Source: Epiperipatus broadwayi (taxonomy: Eukaryota; Onychophora; Udeonychophora; Euonychophora; Peripatidae). Taken from it: a stretch of DNA of 64,000 bases. The position numbers and the translations under genes are program-made. Shown one piece after another: positions 45,601 through 58,889 of the stretch (positions within the stretch are counted from its first letter, which is position 1; each line of letters begins with the position of its first letter). The notes under the pieces were generated by a model, which worked only from the letters and a program-made list of their open reading frames with translations, did no database searches and was not told the DNA's origin. The stretch is from contig JAQFVV010000230.1 of the NCBI GenBank assembly GCA_028023455.1, positions 1,114,001-1,178,000 on the forward strand, read 5' to 3'.

Positions 45601-46014
45601 TTAGATACCTGACCATATCCTATTAAGTTTTTAAATGGAAATAACAAGCATACAACAAAACAATTCTATTACTGAGATTCCAAATGACACAAAGTAAGAT
45701 GGTTAGAGTCAATGTGATTAAAATTCATTGCTATTTATCACATTGCAGCCACCAAAGTCAAGCGAGTTAATATTCAGTAAAAAGGTAAAAATGTAAATAA
45801 TTATAATTTTTTAATATTCTGTTCTGTCTTCGATTAAACAAAATTATATAAAATTTATTGTTTTTATTAATTAAGTTTATATCATGAGGGGGTCTTTTTC
45901 ACACAATAAAAACATTTTGATATATTAAAAAGTAAATTACTTTACTTCCAAATATAGATATATTAAAATGTAATACTCTATAAATTTTGCAAGCCCAGTG
46001 TTTAAATTGTAACT

Positions 46015-46263
46015 ATATAGAAGGTAAATGAACATCTACACCAGTGCCATTTTAAATAAGATGATAAAACTGTAAGAATACTCTCGCCCCAGCAACAAGA
46101 TAAAGTTTTAAAGGAAAACTTTATCTAGTGGTTGAGGAAAGAGTATCCTTACAGTTTTATCATCCTTAAAAATTTTATCTTGAGGCTGGGGTGAGAGTAT
46201 TCTTACAGTTTTATCTTCTTGTTTAAAACAGCACTAATATGGAGGTTTATTTATCTTTTATAT
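46015..46263. mobile_element. Palindromic (MITE-like) element with nested hairpin
   Basis: The left side (46015-46105: TATAGAAGGTAAATGAAC, GATAAAACTGTAAGAATACT, CGCCCCAGC) is mirrored on the right (46175-46263). At the centre a perfect 11-bp hairpin, GATAAAGTTTT/AAAACTTTATC, is followed by a direct copy of the arm segment AGAGTATCCTTACAGTTTTA. The family is unknown and no target duplication is certain. Confidence 0.7.
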
Positions 46264-47204
46264 ATTTATATATTAAAATTGCACAAATTAGTACTTCTAA
46301 TATATAAATAATTGCTTATTTATAATAAATATAATTTTGTGCACTTTTATTGAATCAATATTTGAGAAAACAAAATACAATCTATATAATGCAAAAAATC
46401 CACTAATAATATTATCCTAATTTTATTATTATTTTTTGCTTATTCTGATTCAGTACATAAAAATGCTAACAAAGAGCCGATTTCACATTAACATGACCAG
46501 AACATTCGGAAACATTTAGGTAAAGAACGTAACTGAAAAATCTGTATCACCACATATTAGTACATCTACAATTGTATTACTTCACATATGATATTCATTG
46601 AAGGACTTACAAATTAAAGAGACAAAAAAAAAATAAGCATCATTTCATTTAGCATGTGATAAAATATTTTAATTTTTGAAAAAGACATAAATCAAGCAGA
46701 TCTGGGATGCTTATAAATGTGAGGGCATGTGCCATCACAACGCACTCAGGCCAGGTCTGTTCATAAGACCAGAGGCATTAAAATTTATCTTATACAAAAT
46801 CACCTGACACTCATGCAACTGGCATGTTAGAAATAAGTTGTTCTAATCAAGTGATAGCAATTGATCATCATCAATGATAGCATATATAGATTTCTACTTT
46901 ATTAACACATTTTATTCTATTATCTTACGATTTCTGATATTATTGTGAACTTTAAGTTCTGGCTATAGTGTAAAAGTAAGATCAAAGATGTAAAACTTTT
47001 TGGAATTGAAGTGCAGCTTGTCCATGTTCTGAGAAACCATTTTCAAATATTTTTTTAGATTTATTATTGCAGAATGAAAAATTATATCTTTATGAAAAGG
47101 TTATGTCAAAAATGTTCATAAAGTCTATCATGATTTATTATTAAATTATCACTAAATATTGGAATGATTGTGATATACCAAAATAATTGAATAGGTAGTT
47201 CCTA

Positions 47205-47720
47205 CATAGCATGGTGTGGTGGTACAGTGGCGTACCCTGGAGCTCAAATTTATGTTCACAGTTGGCTCTGACACTTCCAATGCTTGAACATCCCATAAAT
47301 TCCCAAACAATAAGGCTTTGGGAATTGGTTTAATGAATTCACTTGGATGAGACTACAAATGTCAGCTTGAGGTTTGAAGAAGGAATGCTTAATTGTTCAA
47401 ACTTCATTCTACCACTACAAATAGATTGCATAGACCATAACATAAGCAAGTATTGAAATATTTTGGGCCTGATAAATAGAGTGGAACACTCTGGAGATCA
47501 TGATTTATGCTCACAGTCTATATTACTTTCCATGCATGAATTTTTTATGAGTTCCAAAGAATAAATCATTGGATATCTTTTAATGGGTAGACACTTGGAT
47601 GCCAACACAGAAGATGTATTAGATTGAGTTTTGATCCAGAAATTTCTAGCTTTTGAATATACCACATTATTGATGCATTAAATTACGTGGGTCATTTGGT
47701 CACTTTTATATAATTCAAGC
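47205..47720 (+). mobile_element. SINE family D-like tandem pair (unit about 265 bp)
   Basis: The first unit starts with GGTGGTACAGTGGCGTACC (A-box-like), CTCAAATTTATGTTCACAG and CTGACACTTCC, the forward version of family D. The second unit from about 47470 repeats AGTGGAACACTCTGGAG, TTTATGCTCACAG and TTACTTTCC. Both continue with a TTTTAATG...CACTTGGATG block, so a longer body follows the tRNA-like head. Confidence 0.5.
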
Positions 47721-48928
47721 AGTATACAATGTATTTTAGGTCAATGGCTTTTCATTTTTTAAATCCCCCCTCCCCAGATTTGCTTGCAAGATGTTAATTT
47801 CCAGTGAAGTTATTTACCACAAATAATTTTAAAATTACTTCTTTTCACTGTGGAAGTTTGTTTTTAGCTTTTTGCCTGTCATAGAGCTGATAGATTTTTT
47901 GAAATTATAAACATTTCTACCTTTTATTATACTATTTTTGCTTTTGTAGTGTGCTAAAAATTCCAGATGTAAATTGTTATTAAGTAATTAAAATAGCCAC
48001 CCTTATAAAAAAAACAAAAACTATTAAAAGTCTGACAGAAAAGAGCTTCTATAGTAAAAAATAAAGTTTTCTGAAAAAATATTAATAATTATTTATTTAG
48101 ATATAAACTTGCTCTGGCATAATTAAATATATGTTAAAGAAAAAAAGTTGCATTTAAGAAATAGTTGCAGACTTATTTAACATGGAAAAATAGAACTTGA
48201 ATTTCTCCTTATAGACAAATAACACTTTATTATGAATATTTTGGTGACCTTTTATAAGATTATAATATACAAATAATCATCATATAATATGGCCAATAAA
48301 AATGCTATATTATGGGAATTCATGTTATAGAAAACAAAAAACTAATACAAAAAAAAACAGAATAAGGTTCCAATAGTTAAAATAAACAAACTATACTATT
48401 TGTATTTTATAACTAAGAGGAAAAACAGATTTAACTCACCCCCTAGTCATTATTATTATTGTTGTCTTGCTGATTTTATATTCATTTTATAGAAAAAACT
48501 GTATTGAATAATGCTGCCATCTTCAAATTTTTTAGAACTAATAAATCAATAATATTTAAATTTAATTCTATTATAAGTACATGACTTCAAAGACACTGAT
48601 TAATAGTTTTTTTGTTCTCTCTCCAAAGGAACACATACCAACAGTTTTCATAGGTCTATTTCTTCATTTTGATTTGAAAATGAAAACATTTTATATCATT
48701 TTTTACACATTTATTATTTTTTTCATAAAATAGTTGTGAACTATTAATTATTTTAGAAGAAGAATTCAGATTTTAGTAGGAAATATTTACTTTTACAAGA
48801 AGACAAACTGACAAAGACATCAATGATATATTGGCTAAATTTATAATTGGATAATTGGATAATAAACTATATTTTATGTTGATCACTATAGACTATTTTC
48901 ATCAATTATAAATAGAAATTTATTTTTA

Positions 48929-49122
48929 ATTAATTTATTTCAATATTTTGAACATTGGTTAAGAAGAGGTTTTATTCAGTATATATGTAGACAATGACTG
49001 AGTGTGTTTTCAGCCAGTGAAAGACTTGTAGCACTAGCTGAAAGTTTGCTCAGCTACTGTCTACATATATACTAAATAAAATATCTTCTTAGCCAATGTT
49101 CAAAATGTTGAAATAAATCAAT
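48929..49122. mobile_element. Palindromic (foldback/MITE-like) element, 85-bp arms
   Basis: The left arm reads TTTATTTCAATATTTTGAAC, ATTGGTTAAGAAGA, AGTATATATGTAGACA and GTGTGTTTTCAGC. The right arm (49037-49122) carries the complements in reverse order with about ten differences. The loop is about 22 bp. No coding capacity. Confidence 0.75.
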
Positions 49123-49129
49123 TACAATT

Positions 49130-51060
49130 AGCATAAAATAGGAAAAAATATTTGGAAATTGTTTTTTAAAAAACTTTTATTTACTTTAATAATCTGACAA
49201 ATTATTAACTTGCATTTTAGAAAGGTAAACTAAAACAAATATAATTTTAAGAGATGAATATATTTTTATTCTGCAATTGACCAATCAAAAGTTTAGAATT
49301 TTAATTCAACCAGCCAATAAGAATTTTTATAATTAATTGAACAAAAATACTACACATTAACATTACATAATGTTTTCTTCATCAATTCAATGAACAAAAT
49401 TAGTTTAAAATTCCAATAAATTCTAAAATTCTGTACAAATTCTGATACAACACACACTTGAATTACAAATATCAACAGAGATGGTGATTGCTCTTATAAA
49501 TTAATGTCACATCTCTTGTTATACAAGAATTTCCCTAATTGGCCAAACTTGTAGTACAAATGCTGAGTTGTAGGGGGAGTTTTTTAAACTCTCAAACCAT
49601 GTTAAAATGAAATTGTGTTGAAAGAATATTGTGTTATAGAGGGGTTACCTATATATAATTTTAGAATTAAATGTGGATAAAATAAAAAATTTAAACAGAA
49701 AATAGAATCCATAGTAAAAAATATTAATAATTATTTATTTAGTAATAAATTTTCTCTGACTTAATTAATAGAAGAATAAAATATACTAAGTGCATGTTAA
49801 ATATATGTTAATTATTTAGTTAATAATTAGCATTTATTTTTTATTTTTTTTGTTTTTGAAAAAAATAATGACAAAACATAGTCATTCGGAGACATAGAGG
49901 GGATACTCCCAGTCAGTAAATAACATTCTATAATTATCATATCATCATCATCGTCCACAGACATTCACAAATGATTATAATCACTCTAACTTAAAGAGAA
50001 AAAGATGAAAATAAATAAATAAAATAGTCATATGCTGAAGAGCAAACAAAAAAGTAATTTACTAGAATTTTGTAATGACTACACAAATCAGTCCACAAAC
50101 CACAAAAATAAATCCATATATTATGTTTGCCAGAAGCCCCAGTTTTCTAGAATTAACTCAATTTTAGATTTCAAATCTTGTGTATTGATAAGAACTTTCA
50201 ATATTATTAAATATCTCAGGTTAAAAAAAATAGTAAAAAAAATTTTTTTTTGGGGGGGGGGGAATTATACCTTCTCATTTATTTTGCTATTAATAATTAA
50301 TTATTTTTTGTTAAATTAAATTTAACAAAGTTAATATTATATTAATAAAATTTTAATTCATTCATCATGGCCTAGCTAGCTGACTACTGGTTTTCTAACC
50401 TGTTGTTCATATTGCATCAGGGAAATTGAGAAAACCCCTAAACATATTTATGTCAATAAAAAATAATAATTTGAGATATTTATTATAAGTTTTAATTTGT
50501 ATTTGTAATTTATTTGCTAGTTTATAATTGAAGTTTATATAACCATATATTAGTGATACAATCATTGAACATGCCAATTTTGAATCTTTGTTTTCTAAGC
50601 TGTTATTAATTTTATATAATGGATTGTATAAGCTTAGAAAGGTGAACATAGTTCTAATCACTCCTACAGGATTTTTATCCTGGCTGAAAATATATTAAAA
50701 AAACTTTTTAAATTTTTTTTTTTTGGACTTCCATCCTGGCTGGAAAGATGGCTATACAGATTCTCCTTTTTATCCTAGTTTTGACATTCCCAAATATGGA
50801 AAGCCTTCATATATATAAATCACTGGCCCATTATTATGTTTATTTGATATTTTATGATGATGCCTTTTAACTTCTTCTTTAACAAACTTTCCTTTTTAGC
50901 TTTGCAATGTATGATATTCTCTGCCATATCTTCCTAGTGAAAACAATCATCATTCCACTTCTTAAGAATGCTTTGAGATAATCTTTACTCAGTAAAAGAT
51001 TAAAGTTAACACATTTTGAAATTCTTCAAGAAATATAATAACTAATCTTTCTTATTGCAT
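49130..51060. other. AT-rich stretch, nothing recognised
   Basis: Contains a G run (50251-50261) and long A/T runs. Open frames at 50032-50319 and 50407-50661 have no motif and AT-rich composition. They are treated as chance. Confidence 0.45.
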
Positions 51061-51065
51061 TGTCA

Positions 51066-51261
51066 GATGTATATCATAGAATACTCAATCATTCATGCAC
51101 TTCACTACTGTTACACAATGCAGTTGAAGTTAGGAGATATAAAAAGTCTGAAGAAGATTGCTGGACTTTCGAAACTGTAAACTGTAAAAGACAGTGGTAA
51201 ATAAAGCATTGTATAACAGTAGTAAAGTGCATGGATGATCTAGTATTATATGATATATCAT
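51066..51261. mobile_element. Palindromic element with hammerhead-like loop
   Basis: Arms 51066-51121 and 51206-51261 are complementary. The inner 34 bp (ATCATTCATGCACTTCAC and continuing) show only a few mismatches. The loop contains AAAGTC...GACTTT, enclosing CTGAAGA and followed by GAAACTG, then AATAAA next to the right arm. CTGAAGA and GAAA match the hammerhead core spacing loosely, but stems I and III are not convincing. PLE 3' ends often have similar degenerate motifs. Confidence 0.6.
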
Positions 51262-51532
51262 TTTGAAATTATTTCTATTATACTTTCTATGCATTTTTTA
51301 AAATCAAATGATATAATAATATCAACAATAACACAAATATGGCTTCAAATCAAGGATTTCCATTTCAGTTTGATTTAAAAAGCCTTCTTAAAATAAAGCA
51401 GACAGTTGGAAATAAGTAAAAAAGAATTTATAAAGTTTCTAATCACAAAGTTCACAATTACCTATTAATATTAATGATTATTTATATATAATACAAATAA
51501 AATGTTCATTAGTTAAAAACTATATATATATA

Positions 51533-51906
51533 TAATTAGAGGGGATTTGAATCCAGACTTTCAGGCTCGCATTAGTCATCTATATTATATAACCAATACA
51601 TATGACCACATATATATGAAAAAGATAAATGATCTCCAGTATTCATATTTCATACTGACCTGGCACTCATCAGTTGGCTCAAATCATCATCTCCCACACA
51701 CACACACATATATATATATAATCAGCGCTCAGTTTATATTAAGATAGCAAATCTTCAAACTTTAATGATGAGTGCTGGTTCAGCATGAAATATGTATATT
51801 GAAGGTTGTTTATCTTTTTCACATGTATGTAGTCATGTGTATCGATTGTATAAGATGGATGATTAAAGGGAGCCTGAAAGTCTGAGTTCGAATCCCCTCT
51901 AATTAC
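51533..51906. mobile_element. Family A hammerhead element with terminal inverted repeats
   Basis: The ends TAATTAGAGGGGATTTGAA and TTCGAATCCCCTCTAATTA are near-perfect complements. The left arm holds a minus-strand ribozyme (51630-51686). The middle carries CACACACAC, ATATAT, TCAGTTTATATTAAGATAGC and CTTTAATG. The right arm holds a damaged plus-strand ribozyme in which the 5' stem I and part of the core are lost (TAATGATGAGTGCTGG at 51764). GAGTTCGAATCCCC is a very good Pol III B box. Confidence 0.78.
51630..51686 (-). ncRNA. Hammerhead-like motif, family A/B intermediate
   Basis: Core CTGATGA and GAAA are intact at the usual 57-nt spacing. The outer stem I is TGATT with GATCA (paired with one wobble), intermediate between family A (TAATC/GATTA) and family B (TGATC/GATCA). 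Stem II and the first inner stem I pair carry mismatches. Confidence 0.55.
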
Positions 51907-52870
51907 ATCTAGATTAAAGTATATATATTAAACAGGTATTTAAATATTATACATATATGTACAAAAAGATTATGTCACCTAAATGTTGACATGACAAGAG
52001 AAAATGGGAAAAATTGAAGCTAAATATGCTTTTATTTACAATATATTCTTTTTGTGTTGGTCACTTCTTTCTACATACACACACAAACACTTTTCTTTCA
52101 CTCAAGCCAAAATGTTCCAAGATACCGTTGCTATGCAAGTAATTGCATTTTGAATGTATTTCTTTAAATTAGGGGTGGAAAATCTTTTCTTCCAAGGGTT
52201 ATTTGTATATTTATAATTTCATTCATGAGCACACAAAATTATTGATTTATAAATTAGCCTGCTATATTTAAATCAAAAATTTAATAAATTTAACCCTAAG
52301 CATTGGGTGGTGAGAAACCTTTTTAGCTGGTAGATCAATTTCAACTTTCCATTTTTAAATGAGGCCCACATTTTTTTTTGTATGTGAATTAAATAAAATA
52401 AGATCATTATTAATAATGACTGTTCTACATTTATTTTTCCAATTTGATTTGTAACTATTCTTCTGACATTTGTATTCTTAAATTTTTTTTTATATTCTCG
52501 TCAGATTAATTTCCTTCAAAAAATGTTTTAGAATTTTCTGTTTAAAAAAAAAAGAAAATATAATTTGCTTTTGCAGAATTTTCTGACCTGTTTGTACTTA
52601 TCATGATGAAGCTACTTTTCAAATCTTCTATTTTAATATTTCTTTCTTTCTCAACAATTTTGTTGCAATCAGAATGTTTTGATAAGTAGTGCCTCTTAAT
52701 ATTATGTTTTTTATTACTTGAAATAATTTCCAAATATATCAGGCACATCAATTTCCTATTTCTTTCTATTAAAAAAAAAATGTAATAGTCTATTTCTTTT
52801 GAAATGCAAAATTTTCTATGTCAATTTTTTTTAGTTTACTGTGGTCATTCTAATAAAGAAAATTAAATGC

Positions 52871-53172
<302 letters not shown>

Positions 53173-53179
53173 GTAAAAT

Positions 53180-54325
53180 TCAAGTTTTATTTTTTCTAGC
53201 ATACATTTATCTGTTAAAATTCCTATAAAAAACAAAATGCCATCATCTATACACAACATACATAATTTGATGGAATATTGTGTCTCTGACAGAATGAACT
53301 AAATCCATTATAACTGTTAGAAAGAGAAAAAATATATAGTTGAAAACATAAATATTTTGCTTAATTCTTAATTCAATAAATGTCTATAGCTCAGATTGGG
53401 AGTTGTAGATTTCCCATCCCTGCTTTAAATGATCCATGTTTTTAATTTTTCCTTAAGTACTGCAACTTTTAGTGGTTCCACAAATTAAAATTTAATGGGA
53501 AAAGTTCATTGGGCTATGGAAACCAATACAGTAATGTGGAAGCTGATGAACCAAGGTATGGTGAATTTTGGGTCACCCTGTATTTTAAAAACAGGGCTGT
53601 AAAAAGGCATTGTTATATTAATATAATTTCCCGTATAATTTGTATTATTTTTTAATATATGCCCTGTCATGGTTTAGTGCAATAGTAGATTCTGAAGTAA
53701 AATACTCGAATTGATTCTACTTCTGCAACTTTCAGTATTCAAATTTTGTATGAATTATGGAAATAACGCGATTCGATTAATTATTTATTTTAATGCATTT
53801 GAGTTGATAATACTTTTAGGAGTTCAAATAACCACCTAGGCCATGTTATTAGGTTTATATTAGAACATAAAATAACTTTTAAATTGTTAGTATTACTTTT
53901 GTATTTAAAAATATTATCCCTTCTATAAATATTTGCAATATTTTTTTTTAAAATTTTACAAATATATACATATTTTTAATAAACATTTAATTTATGCATC
54001 CATTGGAAAAGCCTCGTGATGTACAGCGGAGTGCTAACCAAAAATAGATGTAAATAAACAAATATATATATATATATAAGTAAATAAATAACAAAAATAA
54101 TAAAATTTCCAAACTTATTAAACTTTATGAATTTTGGTACGATAGCAGGCATTTTTTTCTGTTAAATATTGCATTCTTAAACGTGAATTTATTTATCGTA
54201 ATCATGTTTTCTTTGTTATTTAAATACTATATCTATTCAGTTCTATACCATAGTTAAAAACATGTGTACTGATTTTTTTTTCTTCAAAAAGTTTTATTTC
54301 GTATATCTTTAGCAAAATAAGTTGT
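53180..54325. other. Unassigned AT-rich sequence
   Basis: No gene or repeat family recognised apart from a short (AT)n run near 54062. Confidence 0.45.
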
Positions 54326-54330
54326 TGTCC

Positions 54331-54432
54331 CCCCCCCCCATGTGTCGTAGCATCGGCCTGGAAGCGAACCTGCAACCCGGACAACTGCTTATAAGACAGT
54401 CGCGCTGACCTCTCGACCACCAATGCTTGACT
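54331..54432 (-). mobile_element. SINE family C copy with about 9-bp target-site duplication
   Basis: Minus strand: GCATTGGTGGTCGAGAGG, GACTGTCTTATAAGCAG, AGGTTCGCTTCC, CCGATGC, TACGACACATG, followed by G residues (C run on plus, 54331-54341) instead of the A-rich tail. AAATAAGTT flanks both sides (about 54315 and 54433). Confidence 0.8.
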
Positions 54433-54439
54433 AAATAAG

Positions 54440-55385
54440 TTTTTTTTTTTTTTTAAGAAACATAATCAGAATTCAAAAAACATGACGTAAAGTAATCATT
54501 AAAGAAGAAAATAAAAATTGCTGATTTAGTAAAAAAAAAAAGAAGTCTTATTCAGAAATGGATCATATGTATATATATATAAAATAATCTTATATTAGAG
54601 AAATCATAGAGAGAGCTCTGTAATTATAGGTGTAAATGCGCTTTTTCAATTTAATATTAATAACTTCATTATCATACTATTTTTTTTATAAAAAATTTAT
54701 CTGTATAGTACATGTACTCTTAATTTACATACTGTACACATTCTATACACACACACCATCTATTCACTATGTATATGCATGTCAAAATGTGTTGCATCCT
54801 TAGAGTAAAGTAAATAATAAGCATTGTTTATTAACAAAAAGTGAGCTATTATATGCTATTTTTATAGAGCACAAGGGGAGCTTGGAAACAAAGCACAACT
54901 TAGTTTGTAGCCTACTGTAATGTATATTATTCTCCTTCGAGCACTGACTTGGCTTCAAATCTAAGATTGGTACATTTATGATTTTTTTTTAAACTCAGGT
55001 CTTCATAATTGGCAAGTTTGTTGAATAATGTTTTTCCGCTGCTTTTCTTGAAATGAATATTTTAATGTAGATTACTTTTTACCTTTACATATGATATGTA
55101 AAGAGTCTCATGGCCTACTGGTTGAACACTAATTTTTTATGATGATGAGCTAGGACTTGAAAAAAGTGAAACAAAAAAAAAGTTCTAAGCAAACTTACGA
55201 TTTTTTTTTAAAAATTACATAGTTTATAATCAACTTAGCTAGCCATTCTATCATTGATCAGAAAATTGGTCTTGTTATCATAAGTCTTCATTTTACCTGT
55301 TTTTGGATAAATTTGGCAAATTTTGCCTTATTTCCCTTATTTCTCTTTATAGGATACTGAGTAATTCCTTGCATTGTCTTCAAAA
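54440..55385. other. Unassigned AT-rich sequence
   Basis: No gene or repeat family recognised. Confidence 0.45.
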
Positions 55386-55404
55386 CTTATATATATATTA
55401 GTTT

Positions 55405-55510
55405 CATTTCAATAATTATTCAGCCCACTGTAAAATGAAGACCTCTCTAAATTTAATCTGCTATCTCTGGTACATGATTTCTCCTTTCCACATCATTTCA
55501 ACAATGAGTA
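55405..55510 (-). mobile_element. RTE-like LINE 3' terminal fragment
   Basis: Complement of the family 3' end: CATTTCAATAATTATTCAGCC, CACTGTAAAATGAAGACC and TCTCTAAATTTAATC correspond to the FILQWID-stop region. Only about 100 bp remain. Confidence 0.6.
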
Positions 55511-55519
55511 CCAAGTAAA

Positions 55520-57460
55520 AATGTTATATGTTGTTCTTTGATTATTCAGGATTAGAAGAGAAGGGAACTATTCTTAGAAGCAGCATTTAAGTAAGTCTGA
55601 GAAAGTCATGTGACACTATTATTGATACAATTGTTTACAGCTGTATTGTCAGCAAAACATTATTTCAAGCCAAGCAGAAGAAAGAAATCCAACTTACTTG
55701 ATGGTACCCTTTAATTATTTGCTATAAAAAGATTTTCAATTGTGAAATAGATCACCGGATCCAAAAGTTTAGCAAAACTTGGTTAGATGAATTGAGACAA
55801 ACTACAGGTGATGACGGGTGATGCATTTTAATAATACAGAGCTCATTAAAATTTGTGGCACAGCTCTAAAGTTAAGATGATAGAATAAATCATAAAAAAA
55901 GAATAAAAATGACAAACTACCATTGATGATGATGATCAAGTCATCCAATTGATTCAAATTATTCTTGAGCAGAAAACTTTTACATATTGTGGATTGTAAT
56001 ACAAACCTGAGTAACACAGCATTCAGTACACATATATTAAAATTGTTTATTACAAAACAAATGAATATTATGTGATATTCAAGCACCAAAGCAATAGGTT
56101 GAACACAACGAATCTACACAAGACAAAGATAAGTCATTTAATCAGACAATATAAGAGTACGATACCCCCTCCTCTCGCTACACCAATAATAACATATTAA
56201 ACAGATATCACATTATTTGTTTTTACACTTATATGAGTAACTCAGATTAATTTGGAATCTTTTATTATTAGCTAATGCTAACAATAGCTAGATACCTATT
56301 TACTGACCAATAGTGAATAGTTATTTGGATTATAGTAACAACCTGAACAAAACTTTAAGCCCGTTTGTGAACATAAAAAAATTGACCGAAGTGAAATTTT
56401 TTTTTCAGTTACAAATCATTTCAGATAAAAATCGCAGCACTAAATTTTAAAGAATAAAAATATACATAAGCGTTTATGGCGGATAAAAGATAAGATAAAA
56501 AAGCTTATTTAACAAATAATCCACTGACAGGAAAAGCTTTCCCGATAATCTCTCTTTGAGAAACAGTGATACCATTGCCGGTTGGTGATGGTTGAACGTT
56601 TTTCCATCCTTATTTTATTCGCTGGCTAAGAACAGTTGGACACCTAGTTATTAATCAATGTTGGATAGTAATCTGGGTTAAATATGGAACTGTTATTTTT
56701 AAAAAAAATCTTCTGACTCTCTTGAATTTTTTTATATTTAACCTAAGTTCAAATCCCGGATCGATGGGATGGCATGTATACGCGAAACAAGTCCATTAAA
56801 TGTGGGTCTGTGGTATATTTTAATTAATCAAAACTTAATTGCGCTATTATATATTTTTAACATTTAAATTGTGTGGTTTTTTTCATGTACTTATTTTATT
56901 GAGACTAGTTAGGTTATCTGATACTAACCTCAAGATATTAGTTGCATGCGTTCACACACACACAAGTTTAAATTCTTTCAAAATATAAACAAATAAGAGT
57001 TGATTTATTACGGTGAAAATGTTATCAATTAAAGAATTGAATGATGGTCAGCCAAGCGTGAACAAGATGATTAGAGGGGGAAAGTTTTACCCCCCCCCCA
57101 TGCCTGAAAAGAAAATGATCAATTGATTTATGGGTACTTTTTATCAGAAAAGTTTGTTTACTTTTAACAAGTATTTGAGATGGATGTTCGCAGTTGCTAA
57201 AAAAAATTTTAAAAATGAAAATATTTGACTGAGAATATTTCACCAAATATTTCATGATTTATAGCATCCTTTACTTTTTGAAAAAAAGATTAGAGAAGAA
57301 TACAAGTTTTTTTTTTAAATCGTCCTTGTAATTAAATAAAAAGCAGGTTTGTTTATTTCATAGTCTCTAGGCTATGGGTATTAGGATTAATTCATAACAT
57401 AATGCTTGATTATATAATTGTTTAATTCGCTCACTTTTTAATATTAGTATAAATTATAGT
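55520..57460. other. Mostly unassigned sequence
   Basis: GTTCAAATCCCGGATCGATGGGATGG at 56750, in parts, resembles a B box followed by a SINE tail, but only one copy is present. A C run sits at 57091-57099. No gene. Confidence 0.4.
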
Positions 57461-57469
57461 TGAATTAAT

Positions 57470-57600
57470 AATCATCGAATCACTTTACTGCTCGAGAGTT
57501 CATAAGCGCCGGAAGTGAAGCACCGGAAAACAATCCAAGAATCTGGCAATCTAGAATCTAATGCTCTACCATTGAATTATACTATATATGACATTGTTGC
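57470..57600 (-). mobile_element. SINE family D copy (tRNA-like head preserved)
   Basis: On the minus strand: AGTATAATTCAATGGTAGAGC (A box), ATTAGATTCTAGATT (anticodon-arm-like), then TTCACTTCCGGCGCTTATG and AACTCTCGAGCAGTAAAG. This copy shows best that family D begins with a tRNA-like segment. Confidence 0.62.
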
Positions 57601-57784
57601 ATTTATTATACAATATAAAAATGAATTGGAATACTCTGGGTCAACTTTTAAACTATAAATAGGGGTACAAGATCACTATTATCTACACATGAACGGGCCA
57701 TAGTGGAACTAACATTATCTGCACATTAGCAAAAAAATTAAGGTTCATTAATGTTACCTTATAGTCTTGATAACTTGTTAAAAG

Positions 57785-58330
57785 GGAATAAATTGAACAC
57801 AGGCAAATAGGATTTCAGGATTGGTGGAAAAAAACATCAACAAACTTAGATATGCTGATGATACTACAATATAGGATGTCTCGAAGATGTGATTCTTGGT
57901 TAAATATAAAATAAGATTAATGATTGGTATCAACAACTGAAATCAAAATTGATGATGAAGGCATTTGATATTTGACTTAGTGGATCTTTTATCCATTGCA
58001 ATTTAAAATCTTGGAAAATATATTTTGAGCTGATATTTAAAATGAAGATCAGAATCGTTCCAGTTGGAATATTTTCTGTGATTCTGTATGGATGTAAAAA
58101 TAGGATGTCAAAATATAATTTGAAAAGTGTTTATGCTTTTGGATTCTGGAGCTGGTGAAGATCTTTTAGAATTTCAAGAACATTAATAAAAGTGAATAAA
58201 TGGCTACTTGATAACTTTAGTCATGAATAATGAACATATCAAAACTGTTTATAAGATAAAATAGAATGGGCAAACTTGTGAATGTGAGAGAAAACGATAG
58301 AGAACATAGGGTGAATAAAGACAAAATAAA
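57785..58330 (+). mobile_element. RTE-clade reverse transcriptase remnant
   Basis: One frame reads RISGLVEKNINKLRYADDTT, with the catalytic YADD at 57851-57862 followed by a stop. Further on come IRIVPVGIFSVILYGCK (about 58045-58100) and a WSWRRS-like stretch with one stop. The order R-Y-A-D-D-T-T then (V)YGC is that of RTE/BovB-type LINE reverse transcriptases. About 60 codons between are unreadable. Inactive fragment. Confidence 0.75.
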
Positions 58331-58561
58331 TTTACATTAAACAAATCATTTTCTAGAGGAAAAATAAATAAATAAATAAACATGAAAGTAACAAAACAAA
58401 AATATAACAGAATTGGATTATACTTTGATTAATAGGAATAAGATTGTGTTTTTTTTGTGAATAATGAATGTGTCATTGAAGATTCTAAAAGAATCAAACA
58501 GATAATATATTATTTTGTAAATATGTCCATTCATATAATCATCAGGAAGCAATGTTGTCAG

Positions 58562-58870
58562 CAGATAATAATAATTACAATAACAATGATAATAACAACA
58601 ACAATAATAAAAACAACAGCAATAATAATAATAATAATCACAACAATAATATTAATAACAATAGCAATAATAATAGTAACAATAACAATAATAACAATAG
58701 CAATAATAATAACAACAACAATAATAACAATAGTGATGATAATAATAATAGCAACAACAATTATAATAATAGAAAGAATAATAACAATAAACAGTAATAA
58801 TCAAATAATAATATTGACAACAAGAAGAATAATAATTATAACAACAACAACAATAATAATAATTATAAAG
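58562..58870. repeat. Interrupted (AAT/AAC/AGC) trinucleotide repeat
   Basis: Irregular AAT and AAC triplets with occasional AGC and GAT. It produces Asn-rich, Ile/Thr-rich and Tyr/Cys-rich frames that are not genes. Confidence 0.9.
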
Positions 58871-58889
58871 TGATACAAAGGCAATCAAA

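Noticed and set aside
53535-53580. CTGATGA with ACCA-AGGTA-TGGT and GAAT, hammerhead-like
   Set aside because: GAAA is mutated to GAAT, stem I cannot be drawn, and no second copy was found.
58457-58888. Ile/Thr-rich, Asn-rich and Tyr/Cys-rich open frames
   Set aside because: Produced by the interrupted AAT/AAC repeat.
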